A DNA stretch of 51,935 bases from Lentisphaeria bacterium (GCA_017455665.1 JAFSZN010000137.1:1-51935); one strand, 5' to 3'. Positions 17,365 through 26,462 are shown, counted from the first letter of the stretch. Program-made: numbers and translations. Notes: generated by a model from the sequence alone, not told the origin.

Positions 17365-18282
17365 TCAGGATTTCGGGACGAGCGGGACCGGGGAGTCTTT
17401 CTTGTGGAAGAGATCCTGTTGGAAGGCGTACTTTTCGCCGCGGAAACAGCTCATGCGCTGGGTCCAGCGGTAGCGGATTCCTTTGAAGAGATAGCCGAGC
17501 TCGCGATGGCGGCAGAGATAGAGGAAGTCGCGGACGGATTCGACGGCAAACGCGAGCAGGGCGCGGCAGAAACACGGTTTCGCGCCGTAGAGCATGCCGT
17601 TTGCGATGCCTTCGTTGTAGAACCGTTTCCGCAGGATCTCCGGCGTATAATTGTGCGAATGGACCACGGCGGCGTCTTTCTCGTAGACGACCTTCAGGCC
17701 CGACTCGCGGATGCGGAGCGCCCAGTCGATGTCCTCCGAATACTGGAACGCCGGATTGAACCGGATCCGCCGCGCGACGTCCGTGCGGACCGCGGAGAAG
17801 ACCAGAGAAAACATGAATCCCCAGCCTGCCGCGACCGTGCCGTCGCCGAACGCGCGTTCGTAGTCCTTCCGCACCAGAGGAAGGGCGTCCGCGCGCGGGA
17901 GCTGGTTGCCGTAGACCGCGCCGACGGCGGGATCCTGAAGGCGGGCGACGATGCGCTCCACCGCGTCGCGGCTGCACGGGACGGCGTCGGAATTGTTGAA
18001 GACGATATATTTGCCGTGCGCGGCGTCGACCGCGCGGTTCAGCACGCGGGGCGGATTGTACGGCAGACCGTCCCACGGGACGACGGTGACGGACGGAAAC
18101 GACATGGCGGCCTCCAGCGTGCCGTCGGTGGAATTGTCGTCGAAGAGCAGGATCTCCATGCGGTCCGCGACGGTCTGTTCGCAAAGCATGGACAGCGTGT
18201 CGCGGATGAGGTCGCGGTCGTTGTGGGAACGCACCACGACGGTGATCTCGTGCGGCAAACAGGGCTGTGATTCCGCGGGCAT
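17365..18282 (-). CDS. Family 2 glycosyltransferase
   Basis: 305-aa inverting GT-A enzyme, probably acting at the cytoplasmic face on a lipid-linked glycan. Nucleotide-binding start EITVVVRSHNDRD (about 12-24), the acidic LFDDNSTDGT (about 45-54), NNSDA in the DxD position, and EDIDW, the usual acceptor-base region (ED). No TM helix is seen. It begins seven bases after the phosphodiesterase-like gene and shares its promoter at 19496-19523. It resembles rhamnosyl- and other LPS-sugar transferases, but the donor is unknown. Confidence 0.85.
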   Translation of the reverse strand: MPAESQPCLPHEITVVVRSHNDRDLIRDTLSMLCEQTVADRMEILLFDDNSTDGTLEAAMSFPSVTVVPWDGLPYNPPRVLNRAVDAAHGKYIVFNNSDAVPCSRDAVERIVARLQDPAVGAVYGNQLPRADALPLVRKDYERAFGDGTVAAGWGFMFSLVFSAVRTDVARRIRFNPAFQYSEDIDWALRIRESGLKVVYEKDAAVVHSHNYTPEILRKRFYNEGIANGMLYGAKPCFCRALLAFAVESVRDFLYLCRHRELGYLFKGIRYRWTQRMSCFRGEKYAFQQDLFHKKDSPVPLVPKS

Positions 18283-18288
18283 GGGAGA

Positions 18289-19455
18289 TCACGCTCCGGC
18301 GGTCTTCAGCTCGAACGCGCCCTGTTTCATCAGGCGGAAGAAATCGGCGATCTCGCGCGGGTGCTCCGCGAGCTCGTTCACGGAGAGGATGCAGGCGGTG
18401 GAATCGCGGTCGTCGGGCGAGAATCCGTGCATGCCGGGGATGGGCTTCGCGCCCATGTCGCTCGGGACCAGCTGAATGCCCGGATTGAGCAGGAAGATCT
18501 CGTCGCCGTAGCTGGCGTCGGCGAAATCGACGTGGAGCGCGGCCTTTTCGTCCGGGGTAAGCCAGTGGCCGGGCGCGCCGTTCACGGCGTCCATGACCGG
18601 CTTGCGCGCGTCCTGGTTCAGGAACCACACGCGGAGCATGGTGGAATCGTACGCGGCGATGTAGTCCTTTCCGAACTTGAGCGGGAGCGCCTCAAGCATG
18701 GACTTGATGTCGGTCTCGCCTTTGAGCGGGGTCATGCCGTGGTCGGAGAAGATGCAGAAATCGACGTGCCTGAAATGCGCCCGTGCGGTCTCAAGCAGGC
18801 CGCGCACCTTGGCGGAAAACTCCTCCAGGTGCTTCGCGACGACCTCGGGTTCGTGCACGTGGAAATGCAGCATGCTGTCCAGTCCGGCGGTGTAGACGAA
18901 GAAGAACTCCGTCCGCTCCTCCTCCAGCAGTTTCTTCGCGGCGGCGATGTTCTGGTCGTCGTTCAGGCGCCAGTTCGAAATATGGAACGGCACGCCGGAT
19001 TCCATCAGGACGTCCCGCAGGTTTTTCACCGGCGCCAGGCCGTGCGGCGCGTACATATCCTGTTTCTCGCAGTAGTCGAAGAACGGCAGCCGGGCGTACG
19101 GCACGCGGTAGAGGTTGAAGTAGCCCGTAAAATGCAGGCGGCGCGCCAGCCAGAGGCTCACGCGGTGGCGGATGCGATGGTTGTCGAAGATGACCGAGGG
19201 ATGCAGGAAAGGATGCAGGAAACGGAAAATGCCGAACGGCGACTTTGCGTCTTTCGGACGGTAGAAGAAGCTGAAATGGCCGTGTTTCGTGGGCGGTTCG
19301 CCGGTCAGGATCGTCGGAACGCACGTCGAGGAATAGCCGAACTGCGTGCGGACGGGCAGACGGACGGGAAACTCGTCCGTCATGAACTTGTAGCGCTGGA
19401 CAATTTCGTACCCGAGCGCATCGCTGAACATGTATATTTTGACACGGTCCTTCAA
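18289..19455 (-). CDS. Alkaline phosphatase-superfamily phosphodiesterase/phosphotransferase
   Basis: 388 aa with the type I phosphodiesterase/nucleotide pyrophosphatase core: metal ligand FSDALG near the N-terminus, nucleophile region GYSSTCVPTILTGEPPTKHG (about 40-59), AGLDSMLHFH, FSDHGM (metal-binding Asp-His), and GMHGF near the C-terminus. No signal peptide, so apparently cytoplasmic. Start: TTG at 19455 with AGGAG eight bases upstream. An out-of-frame ATG lies seven bases further upstream, in the spacer, and stops after two codons. It is co-transcribed with the GT2 gene, so a role in glycan or phospholipid-headgroup metabolism is inferred. The substrate is unknown. Confidence 0.82.
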   Translation of the reverse strand: MKDRVKIYMFSDALGYEIVQRYKFMTDEFPVRLPVRTQFGYSSTCVPTILTGEPPTKHGHFSFFYRPKDAKSPFGIFRFLHPFLHPSVIFDNHRIRHRVSLWLARRLHFTGYFNLYRVPYARLPFFDYCEKQDMYAPHGLAPVKNLRDVLMESGVPFHISNWRLNDDQNIAAAKKLLEEERTEFFFVYTAGLDSMLHFHVHEPEVVAKHLEEFSAKVRGLLETARAHFRHVDFCIFSDHGMTPLKGETDIKSMLEALPLKFGKDYIAAYDSTMLRVWFLNQDARKPVMDAVNGAPGHWLTPDEKAALHVDFADASYGDEIFLLNPGIQLVPSDMGAKPIPGMHGFSPDDRDSTACILSVNELAEHPREIADFFRLMKQGAFELKTAGA

Positions 19456-19495
19456 AGCATCTTCTCCTGAAAAGACAAAAACGGATTTTTATTAT

Positions 19496-19523
19496 AATTT
19501 AGCACGGAAAGATAAAATTTCAA
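19496..19523 (-). promoter_or_regulatory. Promoter of the phosphodiesterase-GT2 pair
   Basis: Minus strand TTGAAA (19518-19523), 16-bp spacer ending TGC, TAAATT (19496-19501). It lies in the 81-bp gap after the nucleotidyltransferase gene. Confidence 0.6.
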
Positions 19524-19536
19524 GGACAATATGCGA

Positions 19537-20544
19537 CTAATTGTAGCGTTTCCACAGGCGGATGAACGTATCGGTCTCATGTTTGGGATCCTCCAGGCAG
19601 GCCGCCAGAAGGCGCAGGAGCTTCACGCGCGGATGGACGGCAAGCGGAGAAAGCAGCGACGGCAGGACAGGAGCGCTGAGGACCGAGAGGATCGCGGACT
19701 TCAGCGAGCGCGGCCCGGCGTCGGCGATGCGGCAGGCGGAGAAATGGGCGTCGGCGGAGGCGATATGCCGGGTGATCTCCGTTGCGGCGAGCGCCATGGT
19801 GCGTTCCCAGCAGTCCAGTTGGTACGCGTAGTCCGGTTCCCTGCCCGTGCCGGGGGCGTATTTGAACGCCAGTGCATCCTCGTATGCTGGGATCAGCCAG
19901 GACGCCTCATAATACTTGCGGAGCGCTTCGAGGCGTTCCGTCCCGGTCGTGCGGTAGTCGTGGTGGACGATCAGGATGGCGTCGCCGCAGCCCAGCGCCG
20001 CCTTGTGGAGGTTGCGCCGGACGAAATCCACCTCGTTCGGGTCGGACGCGCGCATCCGGGCGAAGAGGAGCCCTGCGCCGCGGTTGAGGAGAAGGCGGGC
20101 GGCCTCGGTCCAGTGGAGTTCGGAGAACGGACGGACGGGCGCGCCGTCGAAGATGTGTTCGTCGCCGAAGATGATGCGCTTTCCGGCGAACAGCTCCTGG
20201 ATCATCAGCGTATGCGCGTCCTTGTAAAGCGCCTTCAGGGATTTGACGCAGCAGAAGTCGATGTCGATGGCAAGCTTGCCGCGCCATTCCGAAGAGATGG
20301 AGTCCAGCAGGCTCCGGAGTCCCGGAGACGGGTTCTGCCCGTTCAGGATCAAGAAGAAATCCATGTCATTGTACGGCATGCCGTCGGGCGTCGCGCCGCC
20401 CTCGCCCCGTCCGTAGCCGCCGCCGAGCGCGACGGCGCGGACCGCGGAGGATTCCGGCGAGGCGGCAAAAGCGGCGCGGATGCCGTCGAGGGCATCCTGG
20501 ATATGGCGTTCAACACGGGGATCGGCGGATTTGGAGTAGGACAT
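19537..20544 (-). CDS. Nucleotidyltransferase-fold protein
   Basis: 335 aa as called. The NTase pattern is GGGYGRGEGG (about 42-51) followed by NDMDFFLI (about 59-66), with a further acidic IDIDF downstream, matching the two-metal site of pol-beta-like enzymes. The C-terminal half is helical. A GTG at 20586 overlapping the kinase gene would add 14 residues. The ATG at 20544 was preferred, but neither has a good ribosome-binding site. It follows the WaaP-like kinase by 26 bp. A role in modifying an LPS or surface-glycan precursor is inferred from context only. Confidence 0.75.
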   Translation of the reverse strand: MSYSKSADPRVERHIQDALDGIRAAFAASPESSAVRAVALGGGYGRGEGGATPDGMPYNDMDFFLILNGQNPSPGLRSLLDSISSEWRGKLAIDIDFCCVKSLKALYKDAHTLMIQELFAGKRIIFGDEHIFDGAPVRPFSELHWTEAARLLLNRGAGLLFARMRASDPNEVDFVRRNLHKAALGCGDAILIVHHDYRTTGTERLEALRKYYEASWLIPAYEDALAFKYAPGTGREPDYAYQLDCWERTMALAATEITRHIASADAHFSACRIADAGPRSLKSAILSVLSAPVLPSLLSPLAVHPRVKLLRLLAACLEDPKHETDTFIRLWKRYN

Positions 20545-20570
20545 GGTCGGGGGGGGATGCTTTTTTGAGA

Positions 20571-21383
20571 TCAGTTGTTGGAACACTCGGCGGGGAGATC
20601 GGGATCGCGGCCGAATTCCTTGCGGTAAAGCCGGACCGCGGTCCGGAGGACGTCCGGCCAGATCTTCGCGTCCAAAGCGCCCGCGCGGGGCGTGTACGCG
20701 GCGATGAACCGGAGGGCGTCGCGCCGCGAGAGACCGAGGTCCATGGAGGAGAAGAATATCCCCGCCAGGTCCTTGACGCGGTAACGGCGGCGGATGCGAG
20801 GGCGGAGCTGCGCCCGGTGGAGGTCGATCACGTGCAGTTTGATACGTTTCTCCTGAAGCGAGGCGGGGTCCAGCAGGAAATGGCAGAGATAGCAGTCGCG
20901 GTGGTTCAGACCGCTGCCGTGCATCCGGGCGACGGTCACAGCCAGGGCGCGGATGATGCGGTTCTTGAGCGCGGCAGGCGGCGGATTCGTCTTCCAGTCG
21001 CGGCAGAAATCCTCCAGCGAGACCATGCCGACGAGGTCCTCGGTCACCAGGAACGACTCCATGGCGGCGGGGTTGACGCCGCGGATGCCGAACGCGCAGG
21101 CGGTCATGGTGGGCACGCCGAGCTTGTTCAGCAGGGAGATGGCGAGGTATTCGTTGGCGGACCCGGTCACGGGGAGCTTGAACTGGAGCAGGTTTTTCCA
21201 GATCTCGCGCCAGCCGACCGGGCCGTGGAGCTTGATGAAGTAGGACTTGCCGTCCATGCGGAAGCGCATGGTCTTGCGGTTCTTGACGTCGCGGAAGACT
21301 TCCCCGGTCACGGCAAACGCGCTGGCGAACGGGTCCCTGCCCCAGGCTTTTTGAAACGTGTCGTTGAAGTAGAGTTTTTCCAC
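20571..21383 (-). CDS. waaP: Lipopolysaccharide core heptose(I) kinase family protein
   Basis: 270-aa protein-kinase-like fold of the WaaP/InaA/Kdo-kinase group. The catalytic loop LNHRDCYLCHFLLD (about 161-174) matches WaaP closely, with HRD acting as the catalytic Asp motif and VIDLHRA as the metal-binding Asp. It phosphorylates inner-core LPS sugars in the cytoplasm before export. The GTG start has GAGG six bases upstream. It lies between the lipoprotein gene (15-bp gap) and the NTase gene. It is the best direct evidence that the organism makes LPS. Confidence 0.88.
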   Translation of the reverse strand: MEKLYFNDTFQKAWGRDPFASAFAVTGEVFRDVKNRKTMRFRMDGKSYFIKLHGPVGWREIWKNLLQFKLPVTGSANEYLAISLLNKLGVPTMTACAFGIRGVNPAAMESFLVTEDLVGMVSLEDFCRDWKTNPPPAALKNRIIRALAVTVARMHGSGLNHRDCYLCHFLLDPASLQEKRIKLHVIDLHRAQLRPRIRRRYRVKDLAGIFFSSMDLGLSRRDALRFIAAYTPRAGALDAKIWPDVLRTAVRLYRKEFGRDPDLPAECSNN

Positions 21384-21398
21384 GGGAGCCTCGCGCAG

Positions 21399-21929
21399 TT
21401 ACAGATGGCCGGGCCGGACGGTCACGTTGCCCTTGGAGTCCGTCATGTAGACGGGCTCGTCCTCCGGCATTTCGGCGGGGTCGGACGCGGCTTCCTCCGG
21501 CGTTCCGGTCGCCCGGATCATGACCTCGAACACCTTTTCCGGGGCTTTCTTTTCCCAGCCGTTCTTGTATTCCATCGCGATCCCGCAGACGCCCGGTCCG
21601 ATGACCCGGTAGGCGAAATAGTGCGTGCCCTCGCGCCCCTCGACGGGCCGGAACCGCCGCGTGCCGTCCGGATCGGGATCGGATTCGTAGCGCTCGCCCT
21701 TCTCGGCGAGGATGCGCACGCTGCCCGCTCCGTGCCGGGAATACCAGTCGTAGCCGGGCGTGCCGTTGGATGACAGCGCCACCACGACCGTGTCGCCGAC
21801 GCGCAGGTCGAGCGTCCTGCCGGAATCCGAGTTCGTCAGCAGGATGCGCTGCGGGGAACGGCAGGCGGACATGAGGCAGGCGGCGAGGAGCGCCAGGAAA
21901 AGACTGAATATGAACCGGAAAAACGTCAT
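21399..21929 (-). CDS. Lipoprotein with chagasin-like (I42) protease-inhibitor domain
   Basis: 176 aa. The signal peptide FIFSLFLALLAACLMSAC ends in a lipobox-like LMSAC, so it is predicted to be an outer- or inner-membrane-anchored lipoprotein. The domain (about 35-140) shows the I42 hallmarks: an NGTPGYDW loop in place of NPTTGY, then GTHYFAYRVIGPG, and a late strand with EYKNGW. I42 proteins inhibit papain-like cysteine proteases. The last 35 residues are acidic and Pro-rich. It lies 15-25 bp from hcp upstream and from waaP downstream. A TTG three codons earlier is an alternative start. Confidence 0.75.
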   Translation of the reverse strand: MTFFRFIFSLFLALLAACLMSACRSPQRILLTNSDSGRTLDLRVGDTVVVALSSNGTPGYDWYSRHGAGSVRILAEKGERYESDPDPDGTRRFRPVEGREGTHYFAYRVIGPGVCGIAMEYKNGWEKKAPEKVFEVMIRATGTPEEAASDPAEMPEDEPVYMTDSKGNVTVRPGHL

Positions 21930-21953
21930 GGACTGCAAAGGAAAGGCTCAGGC

Positions 21954-23525
21954 TCAGTTGCCCGCCATCATGTCGGCGGCGTCGGCTTCGGCGGTGGTGA
22001 TCGGCTTCACGCCGTAGTCGTTCGTCAGGACGTCGATGATGCCGGGCGAGAAGAACGCGGGGAACGTGGGGCCGAGGCGGACGTTCTTGAATCCGAGCGT
22101 AAGCAGCGCGAGGAAGACCGCGATCGTCTTCTGTTCGTACCAGGAGAGGACGAAGGAGACGGGGAGCTTGTCAAGCGTGCGGATGCCGAGGGCGTTCTGG
22201 AGCTCGAGCGCGATGCGGACGATGGAGTAGGCGTCGTTGATCTGCCCGATGTCCATGATGCGCGGGATGCCGGTGATCTTGCCGAGGTCGAGGTTCAGGA
22301 AACGGTACTTGACGCCGCCCGCGGTCAGGATCACGGTGTCGGGCGGGAGCGCTTTGGCAAGCTCGGTGTAATATTCGCGGCGTTCGTCGCGTCCGTCCTC
22401 GCCGGCGATCACGATGAAGCGGCGGATGGTGCCGTTTTCGATGTAGTGAGCGATCTGGGAGATCACGGAGCAGACCTGATGGTGTCCGAAGCCGCCGGTG
22501 AGCACGACGGAGTCGGTGTCGAGCGGCGTGGGGGCGGGAAGCGTCTTGGCGAGTTTGATGACCTCGGAGAAGTCCTTCTGCATGCCGATGTGGCGGTGCG
22601 TGATGTGGGGCGTGCCCTTGCAGCCGACCATGCCGGTCGTGAAGATGCGTCCGCGGTAGGCGTCCTGCACCGGCGTGATGCAGTTCGAGTTGACGACGAT
22701 CGGGCCGTTGAACGAGGCGAAATCCTGCGTCTGGGTCCACCAGGATCCGCCGTAGTTGCCTTTCAGGTGCGGGAACCTGCGGAAAGCGGGATAGGTGTTG
22801 GCGGGGAGCATGTCGCCATGCGTGTAGACGTCGATGTCGGCGTGTTCGGTCTGGATCAGGAGCTCTTCGAGGTCCTTCAGGTCCTGCCCGGACATCAGGA
22901 TGCCGGGGTTCTGGCCGGCTTTCCAGGAGACGTGGCAGATGGTCGGGGAGCCGTAGGTCTCGGTGTTGGCTTCGTCCAGCAGCGCCATGGCGACGCCGGC
23001 GATGCGGCCGCACTCGACGATCAGCAGGGCGAGGCGTTCATGCGTGGTGTCGGGCTTGGCGGTGGCGGACAGCACCTTGATGATGAAATTGTAGATGGCG
23101 TTGTCCTCGTAGCCGAGGGCAAGCGCGTGGAAGGCGAAAGCGCAGACGCCTTTCAGGCCGCACAGGAGCAGGTCGCGGTAGGCGCGTTCCTCCGGATCTT
23201 CGACGGAGAGGACGGAAGGATCCACCTGAATGTCGGAATCGAGCGTGCGGAGGGCGCGTTTCGCCTCGTCGATGAGGGAGTAGATGCGGTCCGGGTTGAA
23301 GTTGGTATCGGTGAGGGTGGCGGACATGGCGCGCACGATGAAACGGCTGAACTCGCGCGTGACGTTGGTGCGGCCTTCCAGGGTCAGGGCGACGGCTTTC
23401 AGCTCGGCAACGAGGCGGTCCTGAAGATTGGCCGTCTCGGACGTCTCGCCGCAGCGGCCGCCCGTCGTGCAGCCTTTGTTGCCGAAAGCCTCCTGGCACT
23501 GGTAGCAGAACATGGATCCTTCCAT
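21954..23525 (-). CDS. hcp: Hybrid-cluster protein (hydroxylamine reductase / NO-stress protein)
   Basis: 523 aa, prismane family. The N-terminal Cys cluster MFCYQCQEAFGNKGC and GGRCGE (residues 5-26) binds the first Fe-S cluster. Later ligands of the hybrid Fe-S-O cluster include NCITP, VGCKGTPH and the Glu/Cys positions toward the C-terminus. It reduces hydroxylamine or NO in anaerobes, so an anaerobic lifestyle fits. AAAGGAG lies nine bases before the chosen ATG; a second ATG at residue 5 is also possible. It has a strong promoter at 23586-23614 and leads a run of four closely spaced genes (hcp, I42 lipoprotein, waaP, NTase). Confidence 0.95.
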   Translation of the reverse strand: MEGSMFCYQCQEAFGNKGCTTGGRCGETSETANLQDRLVAELKAVALTLEGRTNVTREFSRFIVRAMSATLTDTNFNPDRIYSLIDEAKRALRTLDSDIQVDPSVLSVEDPEERAYRDLLLCGLKGVCAFAFHALALGYEDNAIYNFIIKVLSATAKPDTTHERLALLIVECGRIAGVAMALLDEANTETYGSPTICHVSWKAGQNPGILMSGQDLKDLEELLIQTEHADIDVYTHGDMLPANTYPAFRRFPHLKGNYGGSWWTQTQDFASFNGPIVVNSNCITPVQDAYRGRIFTTGMVGCKGTPHITHRHIGMQKDFSEVIKLAKTLPAPTPLDTDSVVLTGGFGHHQVCSVISQIAHYIENGTIRRFIVIAGEDGRDERREYYTELAKALPPDTVILTAGGVKYRFLNLDLGKITGIPRIMDIGQINDAYSIVRIALELQNALGIRTLDKLPVSFVLSWYEQKTIAVFLALLTLGFKNVRLGPTFPAFFSPGIIDVLTNDYGVKPITTAEADAADMMAGN

Positions 23526-23585
23526 CTGGATTTTCTCCTTTATAAAAATGATGATGTGTTTCGGAAAATAGGAAATCCCGGATGT

Positions 23586-23614
23586 ATTTTACACGCTGGA
23601 ACCCGTTTTGTCAA
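23586..23614 (-). promoter_or_regulatory. hcp promoter
   Basis: Minus strand consensus TTGACA (23609-23614), 17-bp spacer, TAAAAT (23586-23591). It is one of the best -35 elements here. No obvious NO-responsive operator was recognised. Confidence 0.75.
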
Positions 23615-23690
23615 ATCGTTTCCGCGGAAAACATCCAGGATTTGCGAAAATTCATTCTGCATGAGGGGACGGAACGGTCAGAAACAGGCA

Positions 23691-23722
23691 GGCGGCTCCG
23701 GCGCCAGAAGCACGGAACCGCC
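23691..23722 (-). terminator. Possible terminator hairpin after glnS
   Basis: A 10-bp stem (23691-23700 with 23713-23722, one G.U) lies 30 bases past the glnS stop. The following minus-strand sequence is only mildly T-rich, so this is an imperfect intrinsic terminator. Confidence 0.45.
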
Positions 23723-23751
23723 ATGCGAACCGTTTTCGGGAGGAAGCGCGG

Positions 23752-25440
23752 TCAGGCTTTCCTGACGATCTTGGACCAGGAATCCTTCAGGGCGACCGTG
23801 CGGTTGAACACCGGATGCTCCTTGGAATGGTCCTTCGGATCGGAGTAGAAATAGCCGATGCGCTCGAACTGGACATGCGTGCCGGGCGGAAGCTCGGCGA
23901 GGCCGGGTTCGATGCGGCATTTCGCGACCTTCAGGGATTCCGGGTTCAGGTAGCTCTTCCAGTCGGCGTCCTCCGGGATGGCGGAAAGGTCGGGGACGGT
24001 GAAGAGCTTGTCGTACAGCCGGACCTCGGCTTCGAGGGACTGGTCGGCGGAGACCCAGTGGATGGTGCCCTTGACCTTGCGCCCGTCGGGAGCGTTGCCG
24101 CCTTTCGTGGCGGGGTCGTACGTGGCGTGCAGCTCCACGATCTCGCCGTTTTCGTCCTTCACGAACGAGGTGCAGGTCACGAAATAGGCGCTGCGGAGGC
24201 GGACTTCCTTGCCGACCGCGAGGCGGTGGAACTGCTTCACGGGGTTCTCCATGAAGTCGTCACGCTCGATGTAGAGCGTTTTGGAGAACGGGACCTTGCG
24301 TGTGCCGGCGGCGGGGTCTTCCGGATTGTTCACGGTCTCGACCTCCTCGACCTCGCCTTCGGGATAGTTGTCGATCACGAGCTTGAGCGGATTCATGACC
24401 GCCATCGCGCGGCGCGCGGACTTGTTCAGGTCGTCGCGGACGCAGTGGTCGAGGAGTTCGATCTCGGTGAGGCTGTTGAACTTGGTGACGCCGATGGTCT
24501 CGCAGAAATCGCGGATGGCGGAGGCGGGGATGCCGCGGCGGCGCATGCCGCAGATGGTGGGCATGCGGGGGTCGTCCCAGCCGCTGACATAGTGTTCTGT
24601 CACCAGCTGCAGCAGCTTGCGCTTGCTCATGACCGTGTAGGTCAGGTTGAGGCGCGCGAACTCGATCTGCTGGGGCTTGCACGGGGTGTCGAGCGTGTTC
24701 AGGATCCAGTCGTACAGAGGGCGGTGGATTTCGAACTCGAGCGTGCAGATGGAGTGCGTGATGCCCTCGATGGCGTCCTCCAGGCAGTGCGCGAAGTCGT
24801 AGAGCGGATAGATGCACCACTTCGAGCCGGTGTTGTGGTGGTCGGCGTGGCGGATGCGGTAGATCGCCGGGTCGCGCATGTGGATGTTCGGCGACGCCAT
24901 GTCGATGCGTGCGCGGAGCACCTTGCTGCCGTCCGGGAACTCGCCTGCCCTCATGCGCTCGAAGAGGTCGAGGTTCTCCTCGATCGTGCGCTTGCGTCCG
25001 GGCGGCTCCTTGCCGGGCTCGGTCAGCGTGCCGCGGTATTCCTTGAATTCCTCCTCGGAAAGCTCGCAGACGTACGCCTTGCCCATCTTGATGAGCTGGA
25101 CGGCGTACTCGTACATCTGGTCGAAATAGTCGGACGCATGGAAGAAACGGTCCTCCCAGTCGGCGCCGAGCCATTTCACGTCCTCGAGGATGGATTCGAC
25201 GTACTCGGTGTCCTCCTTCACGGGGTTCGTGTCGTCGAGGCGGAGATTGAACTTGCCGCCGAACTTCTGCGCGGTGCCGAAGTTCAGGCAGATGCTCTTC
25301 GCATGGCCGATGTGGAGGTAGCCGTTCGGCTCCGGCGGGAAACGCGTCTTGACCGCGCCGCCGTTCTTTCCGGCTTCGAGGTCCTTGCGGATGATCTCGT
25401 GGATGAAGTTGTCGGGGAGATTGATCTCGGTTTCGCTCAT
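23752..25440 (-). CDS. glnS: Glutaminyl-tRNA synthetase
   Basis: 562-aa class Ib GlnRS. Signatures: [20 protein letters not shown] (about 32-51, HIGH motif), LRLDDTNP, and the KMSKS equivalent VMSKRKL. The C-terminal beta-barrel anticodon domains are present ([11 protein letters not shown] onward). Having GlnRS suggests that Gln-tRNA is charged directly rather than only through the amidotransferase route. GGAG lies eight bases before the ATG. Promoter at 25487-25515. Confidence 0.96.
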   Translation of the reverse strand: MSETEINLPDNFIHEIIRKDLEAGKNGGAVKTRFPPEPNGYLHIGHAKSICLNFGTAQKFGGKFNLRLDDTNPVKEDTEYVESILEDVKWLGADWEDRFFHASDYFDQMYEYAVQLIKMGKAYVCELSEEEFKEYRGTLTEPGKEPPGRKRTIEENLDLFERMRAGEFPDGSKVLRARIDMASPNIHMRDPAIYRIRHADHHNTGSKWCIYPLYDFAHCLEDAIEGITHSICTLEFEIHRPLYDWILNTLDTPCKPQQIEFARLNLTYTVMSKRKLLQLVTEHYVSGWDDPRMPTICGMRRRGIPASAIRDFCETIGVTKFNSLTEIELLDHCVRDDLNKSARRAMAVMNPLKLVIDNYPEGEVEEVETVNNPEDPAAGTRKVPFSKTLYIERDDFMENPVKQFHRLAVGKEVRLRSAYFVTCTSFVKDENGEIVELHATYDPATKGGNAPDGRKVKGTIHWVSADQSLEAEVRLYDKLFTVPDLSAIPEDADWKSYLNPESLKVAKCRIEPGLAELPPGTHVQFERIGYFYSDPKDHSKEHPVFNRTVALKDSWSKIVRKA

Positions 25441-25486
25441 TTTAGTCGCTCCGTATGGGATTCAGTCGAAAACAGAATAATCTATT

Positions 25487-25515
25487 AGTATAGCATGGTT
25501 TAATCCGGCTTTCAA
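25487..25515 (-). promoter_or_regulatory. glnS promoter
   Basis: Minus strand TTGAAA (25510-25515), 17-bp spacer ending TGC, TATACT (25487-25492). The -35 lies inside the hairpin at 25505-25520 that follows the upstream phosphoesterase gene. Confidence 0.75.
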
Positions 25516-25520
25516 GCCGG
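25505..25520. repeat. 7-bp-stem hairpin overlapping the glnS -35
   Basis: CCGGCTT-TC-AAGCCGG, 12 bases past the phosphoesterase stop. There is no T-run. It has the same class and loop size as 15849-15864. Confidence 0.7.
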
Positions 25521-25531
25521 AATCCGAAAGT

Positions 25532-26437
25532 TCAGCAAAAGTTGACGAAGAGGACCTCCGGCGGACAGCAGATGCGTGCATGGAACCAGGTCGCGCCGAT
25601 GCCGGCGGTCACGTACATCGTCGCTCCGGTCGAACTGTGCCGGTACGCGCCGTATTCCAGACGCTTGCCGAAACGCGAGGATGTCATGACCGCGCCGAAT
25701 CCGGGGATCCTGAACTGGCCGCCGTGCGTGTGGCCGCAGAGGATCAGCGGCGCGCCCTTCAGCCTGTCCGTAAGAAGCATGGCGGACGCCGTATCGGGAT
25801 TGTGCGAGAGAACGCAGACGTTTTCGGAACGCGGGATCGCCGCCTCGCCGGAAAGCCCGTCGCCTTCCTTGGCGTCGTCCAGGCCGTGGAACAGGATCCC
25901 GTGCGCTTCGGAGGTCTCGTTCATCAGGAGGCGGAAACCGGCTTCGGCGAAAAGCTCGCGCCAGCGTTCCGCGGGAAGCCACCGGCGGCGAAGCTCCCAG
26001 TTGCCGCAGACTGCGAACTTCTCCGGACCGGACGGGATGGTGCGCAGGAAATCAAGCGACTTGCCGATCCAGGCGGCATCCCCGGCGAGGTCGCCGCCGA
26101 ACGCGATGCAGTCCGGCATCGGGATCGCCTCGAAAAGCTCGCGAAACGATTTCGCAAGCCATTCCGTGCCGCCGCCCTGCCGCACGCCCGGGAAAAAGCC
26201 GCGCACGCCGGCGGTCCGGATATGCGTGTCGGAGAAAAAAAGGATCGTACGCCCCGCCAGCTGCGACTTGGAAACGCGCAGGAAGCGGACACGCATGCCG
26301 GACGGCAGCACGCGCGTCTCCCTCACGAGCGAGGGATCTGGCTGCCAAAGCAGAACGCCCGCGCGCTGTTCGGTGCTCAGCGCCGTTTTCTGTTTCCGGA
26401 CATAGATCCGGGATTTGAACGGAGAAGCGTCCGGCAT
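25532..26437 (-). CDS. Calcineurin-like metallophosphoesterase with altered GNHE motif
   Basis: 301 aa as called. Two-metal phosphoesterase motifs in order: FSDTH (about 68-72), GGDLAG (about 114-119), CGNWE (144-148), SHNPDTA, and GHTHGGQF. The third motif is GNHD/E in almost all members; here His is replaced by Trp, removing the residue usually assigned as general acid/phosphate ligand. The rest resembles the YaeI/YkuE group, some of which act on lipids. A GTG at 26446 is an alternative start; neither has a ribosome-binding site. It lies 25 bp after the greA-like gene and is probably co-transcribed with it. Confidence 0.82.
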   Translation of the reverse strand: MPDASPFKSRIYVRKQKTALSTEQRAGVLLWQPDPSLVRETRVLPSGMRVRFLRVSKSQLAGRTILFFSDTHIRTAGVRGFFPGVRQGGGTEWLAKSFRELFEAIPMPDCIAFGGDLAGDAAWIGKSLDFLRTIPSGPEKFAVCGNWELRRRWLPAERWRELFAEAGFRLLMNETSEAHGILFHGLDDAKEGDGLSGEAAIPRSENVCVLSHNPDTASAMLLTDRLKGAPLILCGHTHGGQFRIPGFGAVMTSSRFGKRLEYGAYRHSSTGATMYVTAGIGATWFHARICCPPEVLFVNFC

Positions 26438-26462
26438 GGCAGGCACGCGGGCGGAGGCGGAA

